Part shown: positions 19,771 to 30,170 of the stretch, piece by piece
Layout of the letters: the number at the start of each line of letters is the position of its first letter
Numbering within the stretch: position 1 is the stretch's first letter
NCBI GenBank assembly: GCA_015179125.1
Contig: WHVA01000314.1
Coordinates: forward strand, 62,001 to 126,000
Length of the DNA stretch: 64,000 nucleotides
Source of the DNA: Gautieria morchelliformis
Lineage: Eukaryota; Basidiomycota; Agaricomycetes; Gomphales; Gomphaceae
Reading direction: 5' to 3'
Made by a program: the position numbers and the translations under genes
Notes under the pieces: model-generated
Seen by the model: only the letters and a program-made list of their open reading frames with translations
Database searches by the model: none
What the model was told of the DNA's origin: nothing

Positions 19771-20817
19771 CCAAGGGCCTCAAAGTGAAGCAAGCAGAGG
19801 CTGTTACTACTTATTAACTTTTAGCAAGCTCAGGGACATGTATCAATATCTATTTTGTGACATATACAGACATAAATAAAATAGTCAAGGAATCTATATT
19901 TAAGCAGCTCCTGTCATTAATTTTTAGCAAAGTCAGGATTATCTATTTTTCGAAAAAATGTCAAGAAAATGTCCAGTACATGTAAGCTGAAGCTGTTATG
20001 AATTTTAGCAAAGTTAGGATTATCTATTTTTCGAAAAATGTCAAGAAAATGCACTGTACATTTAACCTGGAGCTGTTGTCAATTTTCACAAAGTCAGGAT
20101 AATTTATTGATATCTATTTGCGAAAAAATGTCAAAAAAGCACAGTACATTGAAGCAGAAGCTGTTATTAATGCCCAGCCAAAGCCAGAGAAGCCCAGAGA
20201 CTGACAGAGAAACCCAGAGCCCAGCCAAAGCCATAGTAAGCCAGCCACCAGTATAGCCAGAGAGGAGTGGCTGGTGAGTGGCTTTACAGTAAATAAACCA
20301 ATAAAACAAACCACATTTAAAAGCAGAATCTCATTAATTTTAGAGGGAACTTATTGATGTCTATTTTCGAAAAAAACCTGAAAAATATTGATATTAAAAT
20401 ACTTTTTTTTCAGCAGTCTTTGGATTTTATTTAAATCTATTTTCGAAAAAAATCACAAAAATATAAAGCACATGTGAATGCAATATGATAAAAAAAAGGA
20501 ACCAATAAAATTATAAACACAAATAAAATAAAATACATTGGAATGCATTAAAAAAGAGATATTACTTACCAATAGATAGCCAGCCAAGCCAATAGATAGT
20601 CAGCCAACCAAAGCCATAGACAGCCAGCCAGCTAAAGGAGGAGACAGCAGACAGAGCTGACAGCAGACAGCACCCAGATCAGACAGAGCACAGAGCTGAC
20701 AGCGGACAGAGCAGACAGCGCAGAGCACAGAGCACAGGGCACAGAGCACATAGCGGACAGCAGACAGAGGAATCGCCGGTTGGGCAGGTTCCTGGCGTTA
20801 TGTCCTTACCGTTCGGC

Positions 20818-20966
20818 CTTTATACCGTGCGCGCGTGTCGTGCACGGACCACACTCGCGTATGCGCGCTCTGGTCGCGAATGGGTCACGTGACCACTGCG
20901 CAGCGTTCTCTCGCGGCTGCGCCGCTCGCCGCTGACCTAATTTGGAACGCAAACGGTCACGTGACC
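20818..20966 (-). promoter_or_regulatory. Helitron B promoter-like region
   Basis: On the minus strand: two exact GGTCACGTGACC palindromes (20955-20966, 20883-20894) followed by GGTATAAAG (20826-20818). Same order and spacing type as in Helitron A, in a region with repeated GCGCAGCG/CGGCTGCGCCGCTCGC words. Confidence 0.55.
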
Positions 20967-21102
20967 ATGCTGCGCAGCGTTCTTGGCTCGCGGCTGCGCC
21001 GCTCGCGCGCTCCGCTGACAAACTGATGACCTAAAAGCTGACATAAGCTCGACGCCCACAACCCACCGAGCCGCTTTCACCTATAGGAATTTGACCTACA
21101 CC

Positions 21103-21130
21103 CCCGCGCGAAGCGCGGGCACCCACCTAG
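21103..21130 (+). other. Helitron A 3' terminus: hairpin and CTAG
   Basis: CCCGCGC, loop GAA, GCGCGGG (21103-21119), then CACCCACCTAG ending 21130. A short GC hairpin about 10 nt before CTRR is the standard Helitron end signal. Confidence 0.85.
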
Positions 21131-21759
21131 TTCCTATAGGTGAAAGTAGCATGGTGGGAGGTTGTGGGCGCGCTGACCAATGCTGACCAATGCTTGGTCA
21201 TCAGTTTGTCAGCGGAGCGCGCGAGCCCCACCAGCGGTTTGCGCCACTCTTCCGGCTCCAGCGCTGCGCAGCATTCTGGAGCGTGCGAGCGGCGCAGCTG
21301 CGAGCGGTTTAGGCCGGTCTGCCAGCTCAGGCGCTCAAAGCAGTGCTGCGCTGGCAGATCGCTGCGCAGCCAGCCGCTTTGCTGCTTTGCGCACTCCACC
21401 ACCACCCTCCTCTCCTCTCCTCTCTGCCCACTACTAGATAGAATAAAAATTGCGTGAGAGTGAATTAATAGATAGCCTATATAGTGTAGTACACAAAAGA
21501 TCTCTTCCCAGGGAGATCTCTGCAGTGAACTATTGGGGTTGACCCCTTCAGTGGGGTAGCTTTTTCTCTGCTAAGGAGCCAGGTAGTCATCCCAGGCTGC
21601 CTTAGAGGGAGCCACAATTGCATTGCAGTTCTTTCAGTGTTGACTTGCACTACTGGTGGCTGAAGAAGACATCTCCCCAGGACCAGGACCTTTTACTGGA
21701 ATTATTCCAGTTGGATAGCCGAAGAAGACTTGGATATTTTCATCAAAAAAATTCCCCAT

Positions 21760-21970
21760 CCCTTCCTTGGTACATATATTTCTCTGTGGTCTGGTGTGAG
21801 CCATCTGACATTTTTTTTTTTTTTTAAATAGAAATTAATAAATTCCCGTGACTTTGCCTAACAAACAGACTCCCTGTCCCTTCCTTGGTATGTATGTATT
21901 TCTCTGTGGTCTGGTGTGAGCTGTCTGACATTGATTTAATTAGAAATTAATAAATTCCCCTGACTTTGCC
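21760..21970 (+). repeat. Tandem duplication of ~118 bp in Helitron C leader
   Basis: Units begin CCCTTCCTTGG at 21760 and 21878 and share TTTCTCTGTGGTCTGGTGTG, TCTGACATT and AGAAATTAATAAATTCCC. The first carries a T17 run. It lies between the Helitron 5' end and the Rep start codon, so it may affect the 5' UTR. Confidence 0.75.
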
Positions 21971-22047
21971 CAAGAAAAATTAACAACAACAGCATCTGCT
22001 TGCAAATGTAAGTTGAAGTGGGGTAGCTTGATTGTTCCTCTAAGCTT

Positions 22048-23600
22048 ATGTCTGCATTTCTCAGGGATCCTTCTACTCCAGAGAGAAATCGTCAGCAGGA
22101 GCGTGAAAGGGCGAGGGAGGAGCAGGAGGGTCGTATGACGTCGCCTACTGATCGGAGAGCACGTGCCCTTGCTGTGGCTGCTGTCAGAGCTCGGAACCAG
22201 CCACCCCCTCCACCACCTCCTTTTGCCATCCCTCACCCTCCTCCTAGAAGCACTGCGGCTGATCCTTTTCAACAACCTGCTGCAGGGCCATTACGTCCTC
22301 CTATCCTTGCGGGGCCACCACATCCTCTTATGCCTGCAGGGCCGTCACGTCCTCCCAATCCCAGTCCTGGACAGCAGGTGGCAGCCCTTCGTGCTCAGTT
22401 AGCAGCAATCCCAGCAGCACAGCCCTTGAGAAGATACAGGCAGGAGCCGATACAGCCACCTCCCAATCTTCCTGTGGTTGGTTCTGCAGGAATTGCACAG
22501 TTGCGTGCTCAGGCTGCTGAGCAGTCTGCTATATTGCAGCAATTGGGAAGAGGTAGACAGGCAGCTAATCCTCCTGTAGTAGGTTCTGCAGGAGTGGCAG
22601 CATTGCGTGCTCAGGCCAATGCAATAAGACCAATGCCTCCGCTACTCCCTGCGCTTTTGCGGCCTCTTCAGCGACTCCCTGCACCTCCTCAGCCGCTCCC
22701 TGCACCTCCTCAGCCGCTCCCTGCACCTCCTCAGCTGCTCCCTGCACCTCCTCAGCCACTCCCTGAACCTCCACAGCCTCTTCAGCCACTCCCTGCACCT
22801 CCTCAGCCTCCTCAGCCACTCCCTATACCTCGGCAGCGTCCTCAGCGACCTCCTCCTCCTATTCCACTTGGTCGCTCTAGAATAATTGAGGCAGATGTGC
22901 AGTGTCATGATTTGGGTCCCATGGTTATTCCCTGCCCTGACTGTGGAGCATTACACTGGAGGGCAGAACGTCTGCAGAAATCCTCAAATGTGCGGCCCAG
23001 ATTTGGTGATTGCTGTATGGAAGGAAAGGTGCAGCTGGAAGACCTGCCAGAGCCCCCTCAGCCGTTGAAACAGCTTTTAGAAGGCCAGGACCCTGAGGCA
23101 AAAGGATTTTGCCAGAATATCAGGCAGTATAATGCTGCGTTTGCATTCACTTCTGTGGGGGCCAACTTTGACCAAGATTTGCTTCGGGAGGGTCGTGGTC
23201 CATATGTGCTCAAGCTACAGGGTGAACTGTATCATCTCCATGGCTCTCTCCTCCCTGACAATGAAGACGATCCAAAGTATGCCCAGCTTTACATATATGA
23301 TCCTGCACTGGCTTTGGCAAAGAGAAAAGATCGTAATGAGCGTCTGTCTCCAACTATTATGGGAGACTTGCAGGAAATGCTCCTGCTATGCAATCCTCAT
23401 GTGCGCACATATAAACAAGCAGCTGAGAGGCTCAGAGCTCAAGAACAGAATGGTGACATCCAGGCAAGGCTCACATACAGGGCGCACAGGGATCCTAGGA
23501 GATATAATGTCCCAACTGCAGATGAGATTGCAGTCGTTCTTCCTGGAGATGGCATCGACCCTGGACCTAGGGATATTATTGTCCAGCTCAGAGGTGGACA
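22048..23600 (+). pseudogene. Helitron Rep-helicase, N-terminal part with zinc finger
   Basis: Frame from ATG 22048. First about 280 residues: charged start (RNRQQERERAREEQEG), then proline-rich repeats. After that the Helitron N-terminal zinc-finger region CPDCGALHWRAE..CC (about 22930-23015), and the conserved block FAFTSVGANFD..GPYVLKLQGELYHLHGSLLP (about 23140-23250), QLYIYDPALALAKR, and Rep-entry text up to DIIVQLRGG (about 23595). From there the right frame is lost; the conserved text (YVLLFPKGELGWEP) continues in another frame. Role: the Rep protein nicks and joins Helitron ends in rolling-circle transposition. Confidence 0.8.
22670..22850 (+). repeat. In-frame 21-bp proline-rich repeats
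   Basis: CTCCCTGCACCTCCTCAGCCG repeated about seven to eight times, encoding LPAPPQP units. Consistent with an unstructured linker; copy number likely to vary between Helitron copies. Confidence 0.85.
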
Positions 23601-23639
23601 TTTCATAAGGTATTGGATACCAATGCAAACTATGCCTCT

Positions 23640-24944
23640 CTGCACTATGTCTTGCTCTTTCCCAAGGGAGAGTTGGGATGGGAACCAGGTATTCCTTATC
23701 ATGAGCCAGAGCGTGCTCGGCAGGCCAATCCCAATCCAAACTGACGGAGCCAGGTCACCCAAATACAGTACCATGCATATCGTCTGTTCCAGAGAGAGAG
23801 AGAACCTACAACACTCCTGCGTGGTGGCAAATTGTTCCAGCAGTACATTGTAGACTCCTGGGCTGCTGCAGAGCAAAGCAGACTGAGGTGGATCAGGGCC
23901 AATCAACACACTCTGCGTGCTGAGCAGTATAACCAGATGGTAGATTCATATGGAGGCTTGGACAATGACATGGGAGATGCAAACAGCTTGGGCATAGAAG
24001 TCATTCTGCCTGCCACATTTCAAGGAAGTACACGGGACATGAATCAAAACTGCCAGAACTCCCTGGCCATTACAACAAAGAAGGGTCCCCCTGATTTATT
24101 TATTACCATGACTGCCAATCCAAAGTGGGATGAGATAGTGGCCGAGTTGCTCCCTGGACAAACTGCTCAGGACAGACCTGACCTGGTGTCGCGGGTGTTT
24201 CACCTCAAAAAGAAATACCTCATTGACTTGATCGTCAAGGACAAGATCTTTGGAGAAACCGTCGCTCGCGTTCACACTATTGAATTCCAGAAGAGGGGGC
24301 TCCCACACATGCACCTGCTTACCTGGTTCGATAGGGAGTCCAAGGTCAAACATCCACATGAGGTGGATTCTATGATTTCAGCAGAGTTCCCTGATCCAGA
24401 GACACATCCTGTCCTCTACCAGTTGGTCTGTGAGCTGATGACACATGGTCCCTGTGGAGAATTTAATCCAAACGCACCCTGCATGGAAAATGGCAAGTGC
24501 AAGAAAGGCTTCCCAAAGCCATTCTGTGAGGAGACCATTGTGAATGTAGATGGATATCCAAAATATCGTCGTCGCAATGATGGAAGGCTGCACAATGTCA
24601 GAGGTGACATGCTGGACAACAGATGGGTTGTGCCATACTCTCCTCTGCTCTTGCTCAAACTCCGGTGTCACATCAACCTTGAATTCACCTTCAGTGTGAG
24701 GTGTGTCAAGTATATCCACAAGTATCTCTACAAGGGGCATGATCGGACCACGATGGAGTTTGGTGTCAACCATGATGAGATAAAGAAGTACCTGGACGCT
24801 CGCTATGTCAGTGCTCATGAGGCCTGTTGGAGGTTGCTGGAGCGGGAAATCCACACCCAGGTGCCTGCAGTCATGGCACTGCCAGTCCATGAAAAACGAA
24901 TCAGTCCCAGGATGTCGATCGTGCGTTTAATGGCGCGGCTATAG
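23640..24944 (+). pseudogene. Helitron Rep (HUH nuclease) domain
   Basis: Contains the full Rep signature: FQQYIVDSWAAAEQ..LRWIRANQ (about 23830-23910), LAITTKKGPPDLFITMTANP, the HUH motif in GLPHMHLLTWF (about 24295-24325), GPCGEFNPNAPCM..GKCKKGFPKPF, and the two-tyrosine motif KYIHKYLYKG (about 24708-24738). The catalytic His and Tyr residues are present. It reaches LPVHEK near 24895 and then turns into unrelated frame text and a stop at 24942-24944. Upstream it joins the N-terminal part by a frameshift around 23600. Catalyses strand nicking and transfer. Confidence 0.85.
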
Positions 24945-25105
24945 TGGTTGGCGTGAACAGCGAGAGTTGGTTGCCGAACATAACGATGGTGATCGGAACA
25001 AACACGAAGGTGAGGTGAGAAAATAGGAAAAATAAGCAGTCAGCACTGGGCCTACCACCTCCTCTGCTCAACCCTCTTCCGATGGTGTTCGAATAGACAG
25101 CGCTC
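24895..25105 (+). other. Unexplained break between Rep and helicase parts
   Basis: About 210 bp with stops in all forward frames where Helitron proteins normally run on from LPVHEKN-type text to TAYFEAN-type text. It could be an unspliced intron (GTGAGGTGAG occurs at 25010-25020), a small insertion, or decay. A hint of coding (SELVAEHNDGDRNKHEG-like) remains near 24960-25010. Confidence 0.4.
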
Positions 25106-27179
25106 ATGGCTTACTTTGAGGCCAATGCTGCCTACCCTCATGCACGCGATGTGCTCTATGTGGATTTTCCTGAGCATTTTACCTGGAAAAAAGAGGAAAG
25201 GGTATGGACACCACGTCAAAGGGGATATAGCATTGGACGCCTTCACTTTGCAAGCCCAAAATCAGGAGAGAGATTTTATTTGCGCACTCTCCTCACGGTG
25301 GTCAAGGGGGCCAGATCCTTTGAGGAGCTTAGGACGGTGGATGGCATACAATGTGCTACTTACAAGGAGGCCTGTCTTGCCAGGGGACTTCTGGAGGATG
25401 ATCAGGAGTGGAGGTTGTGTCTCCAGGAAGCCAGTGGCATGAAAACAGGCGCTCAGCTCAGACATCTCTTTGCCACCATCCTTGGTCATTGCATTCCCTC
25501 ACAACCTGACAGACTATGGACGCCTTCAAGGAGCACATATTTGATGATCTCAGACATCGGCTCCAAGTCAGACACAATATCCAGGAGCCACGGGATGATC
25601 AGGTCTATGATTTTGGCCTCTTTCTCTTGGATAAACTCCTTCAGCGTAATGGAATGTCCTTGAGCAGCTTTAAAGATATGCCTCGGGTGGTAGGCGAGTG
25701 GGAGGTCCTGATTGGAAACAGGTTCATAGCTGAGCAGAGGGACTATGACCCTGTTCAAGAGAGGCAGATGGCTGATGAGGAGGTTCCCAAGCTGAATGAG
25801 GGGCAAAGGTCTGCGCATGATCAGATATTACGGTCGGCACTGGACATAGATGCTCAGGGGAAACCTAATGGACAAATGTTTTTCGTCACTGGCTCAGGGG
25901 GCGCTGGGAAATCATTCACATGGAACACCCTAATCCACTCCTGTAGAGTGGAGAGTCTCATTGTGCTTGCTGTAGCCTCATCTGCAATGGCTGCACTTAT
26001 CCTCATTAATGGGACAACCTCTCACAGCATGCTTGGAATTCCAATTCCTGTCCATGAGGGCTCTCTCTCCTCCATCAAAAAGAACTCTGACCAGGCTGAT
26101 ATGCTGAGACTGGCCAGGCTCATCATTTGGGATGAGGCTGCAATGCAGCATCGCCATGCCATAGAGGCCATTGACAGGACACTGAGGGATTTCCTTGACC
26201 AGCCTGACAGACCCTTTGGTGGCATCACGGTTGCCTTTGGAGGTGACTTTCAGCAGACTCTCCCAATTGTCCCCAAAGGCTCCAAGGAGGATATCGTGGG
26301 AGCTACCCTTCAGAAGTCATATCTGTGGCCAAAGATCAAGGTCCTCCATCTGACAGAGAATATGCGGGTGAGAAATGACCCTGACAGAGCCAGGTTTGCA
26401 GAATGGCTGCAGAATGTGAGGGAAAGGATCTCCCACTAGATCATATGTTCTCACTCCCTCCTCACATGGTTTGTGGCCCTGGAATTGCAGAGCTGATCCA
26501 GGAAATATACCCTGGCATTGGCAATGCAATCCCTGCCCAGGACAATTATTTTTTAGAGCGGGCCATCCTCTGTCCCAGAAATATTGAGGTCAATGAGATC
26601 AATCCCATGGTGTTGAGGCAGTTTCCAGGTGATGCTCAGGTCTTCCACTGTGCAGATTCTGTCAAGGAAACCGACTTTGCAGAGCAGTATCCTGTGGAGT
26701 ATCTGAATTCCATAGAGATGGGCAGTCTTCCTCCTGCTCACTTGGAAGTCAAGCCTGGAGTACCTCTGATGATGTTGCGCAATTTGGATAAGAAGCAAGG
26801 ACTATGCAATGGGACAAGGTTGCGGTTGGTGAGGATGAGGAATAGAGTGTTGGAGGTCAGGATCATCTCAGGTCCACGTGCAGGAAATACTGCTTTCATC
26901 CCCAGGATCACCATTTCACCATCAGAGGGGGAATTACCATTTGTGCTGCAGAGGAGACAGTTTCCAGTGCATGTGGCATTTGCAATGACCATCAACAAGT
27001 CTCAGGGACAGTCTTTGGGTACGGTTGGGCTGGACCTGAGATATCCAGTGTTTGGACATGGTCAGTTGTATGTTGGTGTTTCAAGGGGAACAAGCTGGAA
27101 CAAAGTAAAGGTCTTGCTTGAGGAGGGTTTGAACACAACCAACATTGTATATAAAGATGTATTACTTAGAGCTCCTTGA
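25106..27179 (+). pseudogene. Helitron PIF1-like helicase domain
   Basis: Resumes at AYFEANAAYPHARDVLYVDF (from 25106). Frames change near 25510 and near 26415. Visible helicase motifs in order: Walker A GSGGAGKSF (about 25893-25920), HSMLGIPIP, Walker B IIWDEA (about 26125-26142), FGGDFQQTLPIV (about 26238-26273), VLHLTENMR, then in the last frame PLMMLRNLDKKQGLCNGTRL, FAMTINKSQGQSLG (about 26980-27018) and QLYVGVSRG (about 27063-27090). Stop TGA 27177-27179. All key motifs are intact, so the loss is recent. Unwinds DNA behind Rep. Confidence 0.85.
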
Positions 27180-27341
27180 TTTCTGATATCTACTTGATGC
27201 AAATTGATTACTTTGATTTTCCCCAATGCACTTGACCTTACTGATATGTTAGACTTACCGATGCATTAGACTTACTGATGTGTTTGACCTTACTGACGTG
27301 TTTGACTTGCACCCCTGCGCGAAGCGCGGGTATCCACCTAG

Positions 27342-27810
27342 TAGTGTTACGAGACGAACAATAATAATCTTTTGTATACATCTCAAACCACACTGTGTGA
27401 ACTAAGTCCTGAAAGAAAAAATCAATATGGGAGAGTAAGAACCTAATGACAACAACCAGCACGTAAGTCAACAACGCTGAACTCAACAACAAGAACAACA
27501 ACAGGGACAACAAAGACACCCACAACAACAAGAATACCCAAAGAGATGACCAAGCTTCTCGCCGGGACCAAAACATGACGATGTCAACTGACACCATAGA
27601 CAGAAGAGGCCCAAGTAGAGCAGGAGGCCTGCATCTCAACCTCGGACATCTCACCTTGCCGCAAGGCAACCTTGCTGTCGTTTAAGCCTCCATGGCAGCA
27701 GAGCTTGACATGTGGCCTGGCACCTCACGAAGATAGCTATAAAACATAACCGCCACTAACACATTTACAAACGAAATTATAACACACACTTTGGTTGATT
27801 GTACCGGTCA
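27342..27810 (+). other. LINE inter-ORF region resumes
   Basis: LINE sequence after Helitron C, from TAGTGTTACG to the presumed ORF2 start. CA/AC-rich stretches (27440-27540, AACAACAACAAC-like). No gene seen. It is the continuation of 14455-14468. Confidence 0.5.
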
Positions 27811-29580
27811 TGGCTCTGAATTATCTGGCACCTCGTTCTCGAAGACCTACCTGGCTCCCTCGGTGGGCACTTGAGGGTGGCACAGAATCAGACGGGAGGT
27901 CCTCATCTGAGCAATTGGAGAAGCCACCCCTCAGTTCTGAGAAAGAAGGACCGACCGTCAACAAAATAAGTGAAAGCTCAGCCCTAAAAAATAAAGGCCT
28001 GCTTGAAAAAAAGAGTAACCACCAAAAGCAAGGTCACTCAAAACGCATGACTTGAGGACGAACCAGATAACACAAAAAAGCGGCGCCCACTTGGCAAACC
28101 CAACCCAGCGAAGGGGAGGGGCCGGCAAAGAAAAAGATAAGGGGTTGAGGCAACATCGACTGGAAGACTACTTCCAGGCCAGGAGCCCAGCCACCGCACA
28201 AAACACCCAGCCTCCAACGCAAGGAGAGCCAGACAGAGAAGAAAGACGGGAGCAAAGTCCCCCTGCACAAAATCAAACAAGCGAACAGCCTGGGGAGAAC
28301 CCTTCCTAGAGCTAAACATAGAAGACCTGATAATGTCCAAAGAAGAGGACGGTGCAGGCGATAACGGCCACCCACGGCTGAGACAAAGAATGAAAGCCTG
28401 ACAAGAAAAAGTCGGAAAGAAAAGAGGTATAACCATTGCCTCATGGAATACAAAGGAAAAAACGATAGCAGCTACAAGTCAAAGTGGAATGCAATCGCAA
28501 GAATAATGAGGCTGAAGGGAATAGCAGTGCTAGTGGTCCAAGAAGCCAGAATGAAAACAAACAAGGCGGAAGAAGCCTCGAAAGCAAACCCAGGAATACT
28601 GTTTCTAGTCAACGGAGAACACTCCAACAAGCTAGGAACGCTGTTTGCCATAAACCTGGAAAAGATAAACGCCGAAGAGGCAGAAGTCATTATAGACCAC
28701 AAGCCACTGGTGCCAAATAGAGCCCAGATACTAAAATTAAAGTGGGGAGACAAGCAACAGCTAAACCTGCTGAACGCATGCCCCGAACGACACCGAAAGA
28801 AAATAGACTTCTTTGAAATGATAAAGAGGTATCTAAATAAGAATAGAACAGAAGCAATCTGCCTGTTGGGGGACTTCAACTGTGTCAAAAAAGACATAGA
28901 CAGGAGCCTGGCCCACAAAGACAGAGAAAGATTCACTGAAGCCTTAAAGGGGTGACATGAACAAGAAAACTAAAAGACGTGTGGAGGCTGTTAAATGAGA
29001 ACGAGCTCACCTTCACGTTCACACAAAAAGGGTCAAGCTCGTTGGCCAGAATAGACAGAATATATATGACAGACGATATGGTGGAACTGACATACAATGC
29101 CAAGATAGAGTCAAACTTCAAAATAAGTGATCACAGCCTGATAACGGCAAAAATAATGGCCGACAATCTCCCGTACAATGGAGAGGGGAAATTAGACGAA
29201 CAGACGCTAAACGCAAAAACTTTCAAAAGAGAGTCGAAAAGCTGCTAGTGAAAAACAATACCTGAGTAAAAAGATACCTAGAAGAAGAAGCAAAAACTGA
29301 AGGAGACAAAGAAAAGATAAAGCTCCTCCACAGAAATGGGAACAACCCACAAGCAAAGTGGAAAGCCCTGAAAAGATAAGTAAAAAGAATAGCAATCAAC
29401 ATGTAAAAGCGCGAAAGAAAGAAAAAAGAAGCCACAAAAAAGAGCTTCAAGAAAGACATAAAGAAAGAGCTGGAAAAGGCTCAAAACCCACATCTAACAG
29501 ACGGGGAATGAAGAAAAGCGACAGAGGAGGCCCTCTTCCTAAAAGAAAATATTGACAAAATAGAGGCTGAGAAATAGAAA
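27811..29580 (+). pseudogene. LINE ORF2, N-terminal part: APE-type endonuclease
   Basis: Starts about ATG 27811 (MALNYLAPRSRR). After a Ser/Lys-rich leader with at least two frameshifts and a PIP-box-like QHRLEDYF (28151-28174) comes an exonuclease-endonuclease-phosphatase domain: ITIASWNT (about 28430), VQEARMK (about 28540), LLGDFNCVKKDIDRS (about 28863-28905), LARIDRIYM (about 29043-29070) and SDHSLITA (about 29127-29150). These match the metal and catalytic residues of LINE endonucleases. A lysine/glutamate-rich linker follows to about 29580. Nicks target DNA to prime reverse transcription. Frameshifts make this copy inactive. Confidence 0.8.
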
Positions 29581-30170
29581 AGGCCAACCGTCTTTTTTGA
29601 TTTTTACATGGTCAGGTAGCTTTTCGTCTCCCACCATTCTTGTAGTTATGACTTTATTTCTGAAGTCTTCGCTCCCTGTCGGCAGCGCTTCTGTCTTGTC
29701 CAGGTTGAAAACCGCCGTGGAGGCAATTTCAAACAAGTGTACCGTTTTCATTACACTTTTGTAGCTGTCTTTAGCTTGCATGTATATTATTGCATCGTCT
29801 GCGAATAGCTTGGCTATGAGTTTTCTTATCCCCTGCATCAAGTAGCCTTTAAGCTTCTTTGACTTTCTTAGTGCGCACGCTAGGGGTTCTATTGATAGGT
29901 TGTATAGGATGCATCACATGGGGTCCCCTTGTCTTGCCCCTCTTCTTATGTCTACGGCCATTGGTATTACTCCGTTTACCATCACTGCTGTTGCTGCTTT
30001 CCCATATAGGGACCTTACTAGGTTTATGAAGTGTTCAGGGAATCCAAACTTTTTCAGTATCACCCACATGTATTCGTGGTGGATTTTATCATAGGCTTTT
30101 TCCTGGTCGAGGCTTAAGATAAGGCCCTCTTCCAGTTCACTTTCTGCGTAAGCTGGCATTATTATCCGCA
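29580..30170 (-). pseudogene. LINE reverse-transcriptase core (motifs A-C), inverted
   Basis: On the minus strand this segment reads LILSLDQEKAYDKIHHEYMW (motif A with the first catalytic Asp), VRSLYGKAATAVMVNG, RRGARQGDPM (motif B) and KLFADDAIIYMQA (motif C, both Asp), then the thumb start (VFNLDKTEALPTGS, KLPDHVKIKKDG). It is missing from its proper place at about 30870 in the plus-strand ORF2, where RT N-terminal text jumps to text that should follow this segment. So a 590-bp piece of ORF2 is both displaced and inverted. Catalytic residues are intact in the piece. Confidence 0.8.

Larger units (their letters stand above)
16117..21089 (-). mobile_element. Helitron B (non-autonomous), inside Helitron A
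   Basis: Minus strand: 5' end TTCCTATAGGTGAAAGCGG at 21089, 3' end hairpin (16128-16144) and CCACCTAG at 16117-16120, inserted exactly between host A (16116) and T (21090) of Helitron A, the normal A^T Helitron target. Contents in element order: CACGTG palindromes, TATA, T-rich diverged repeats, the long minisatellite, then three successive 3'-end regions. No Rep gene. The start shares its terminal 16 bases with Helitron C. Confidence 0.75.
14469..21130 (+). mobile_element. Helitron A (non-autonomous), interrupted by Helitron B
   Basis: 5' end TCTAAGAGTGAAACGCGGGG at 14469, host base A before it; 3' end hairpin plus CCACCTAG ending 21130. Body: promoter-like 5' part (TATA 14688), CT/GT minisatellite, T-rich diverged repeats, a 17-bp array, a captured ORF-like segment, then (at 16060-16116) the family's TTGACCTTACTGATG repeats. 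Minus-strand Helitron B fills 16117-21089; rejoining GAGGCA with TTTGACCTACACC restores the 3' end seen in Helitron D. No Rep or helicase. Outside B it is about 1.7 kb. Confidence 0.8.
21131..27341 (+). mobile_element. Helitron C, Rep-helicase-encoding
   Basis: Starts (T)TCCTATAGGTGAAAG directly after Helitron A's CTAG, ends with hairpin (27314-27330) and TATCCACCTAG at 27341, next base T. Length 6.2 kb, typical for an autonomous Helitron. Encodes a proline-rich N-terminal protein, zinc finger, Rep and PIF1-like helicase on the plus strand, now broken. The 3' region (27220-27310) has five TTGACCTTACTGATGTG-like units just before the hairpin. After it the LINE sequence resumes (TAGTGTTACG). 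Confidence 0.85.

Noticed and set aside
18887..19793. Long minus-strand open frames (298 and 220 codons) with HAM/THxMxGD repeats
   Set aside because: They fall entirely in the Helitron B minisatellite; several frames are open at once and the peptide repeats follow the DNA unit.
21090..21130. Stray Helitron 3' end sandwiched between two head-to-head 5' ends, as if a new composite structure
   Set aside because: Better explained as the last 41 bp of Helitron A left after Helitron B inserted, followed by Helitron C.
22565..22908. Minus-strand frames EEVQGAAEEVQG and RRCREQLRR
   Set aside because: Antisense of the proline-rich repeats in the Helitron Rep N-terminus.
27811..28316. Separate small genes before the LINE endonuclease
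   Set aside because: Two frames of one decayed ORF2 leader; same strand and element, no independent features.
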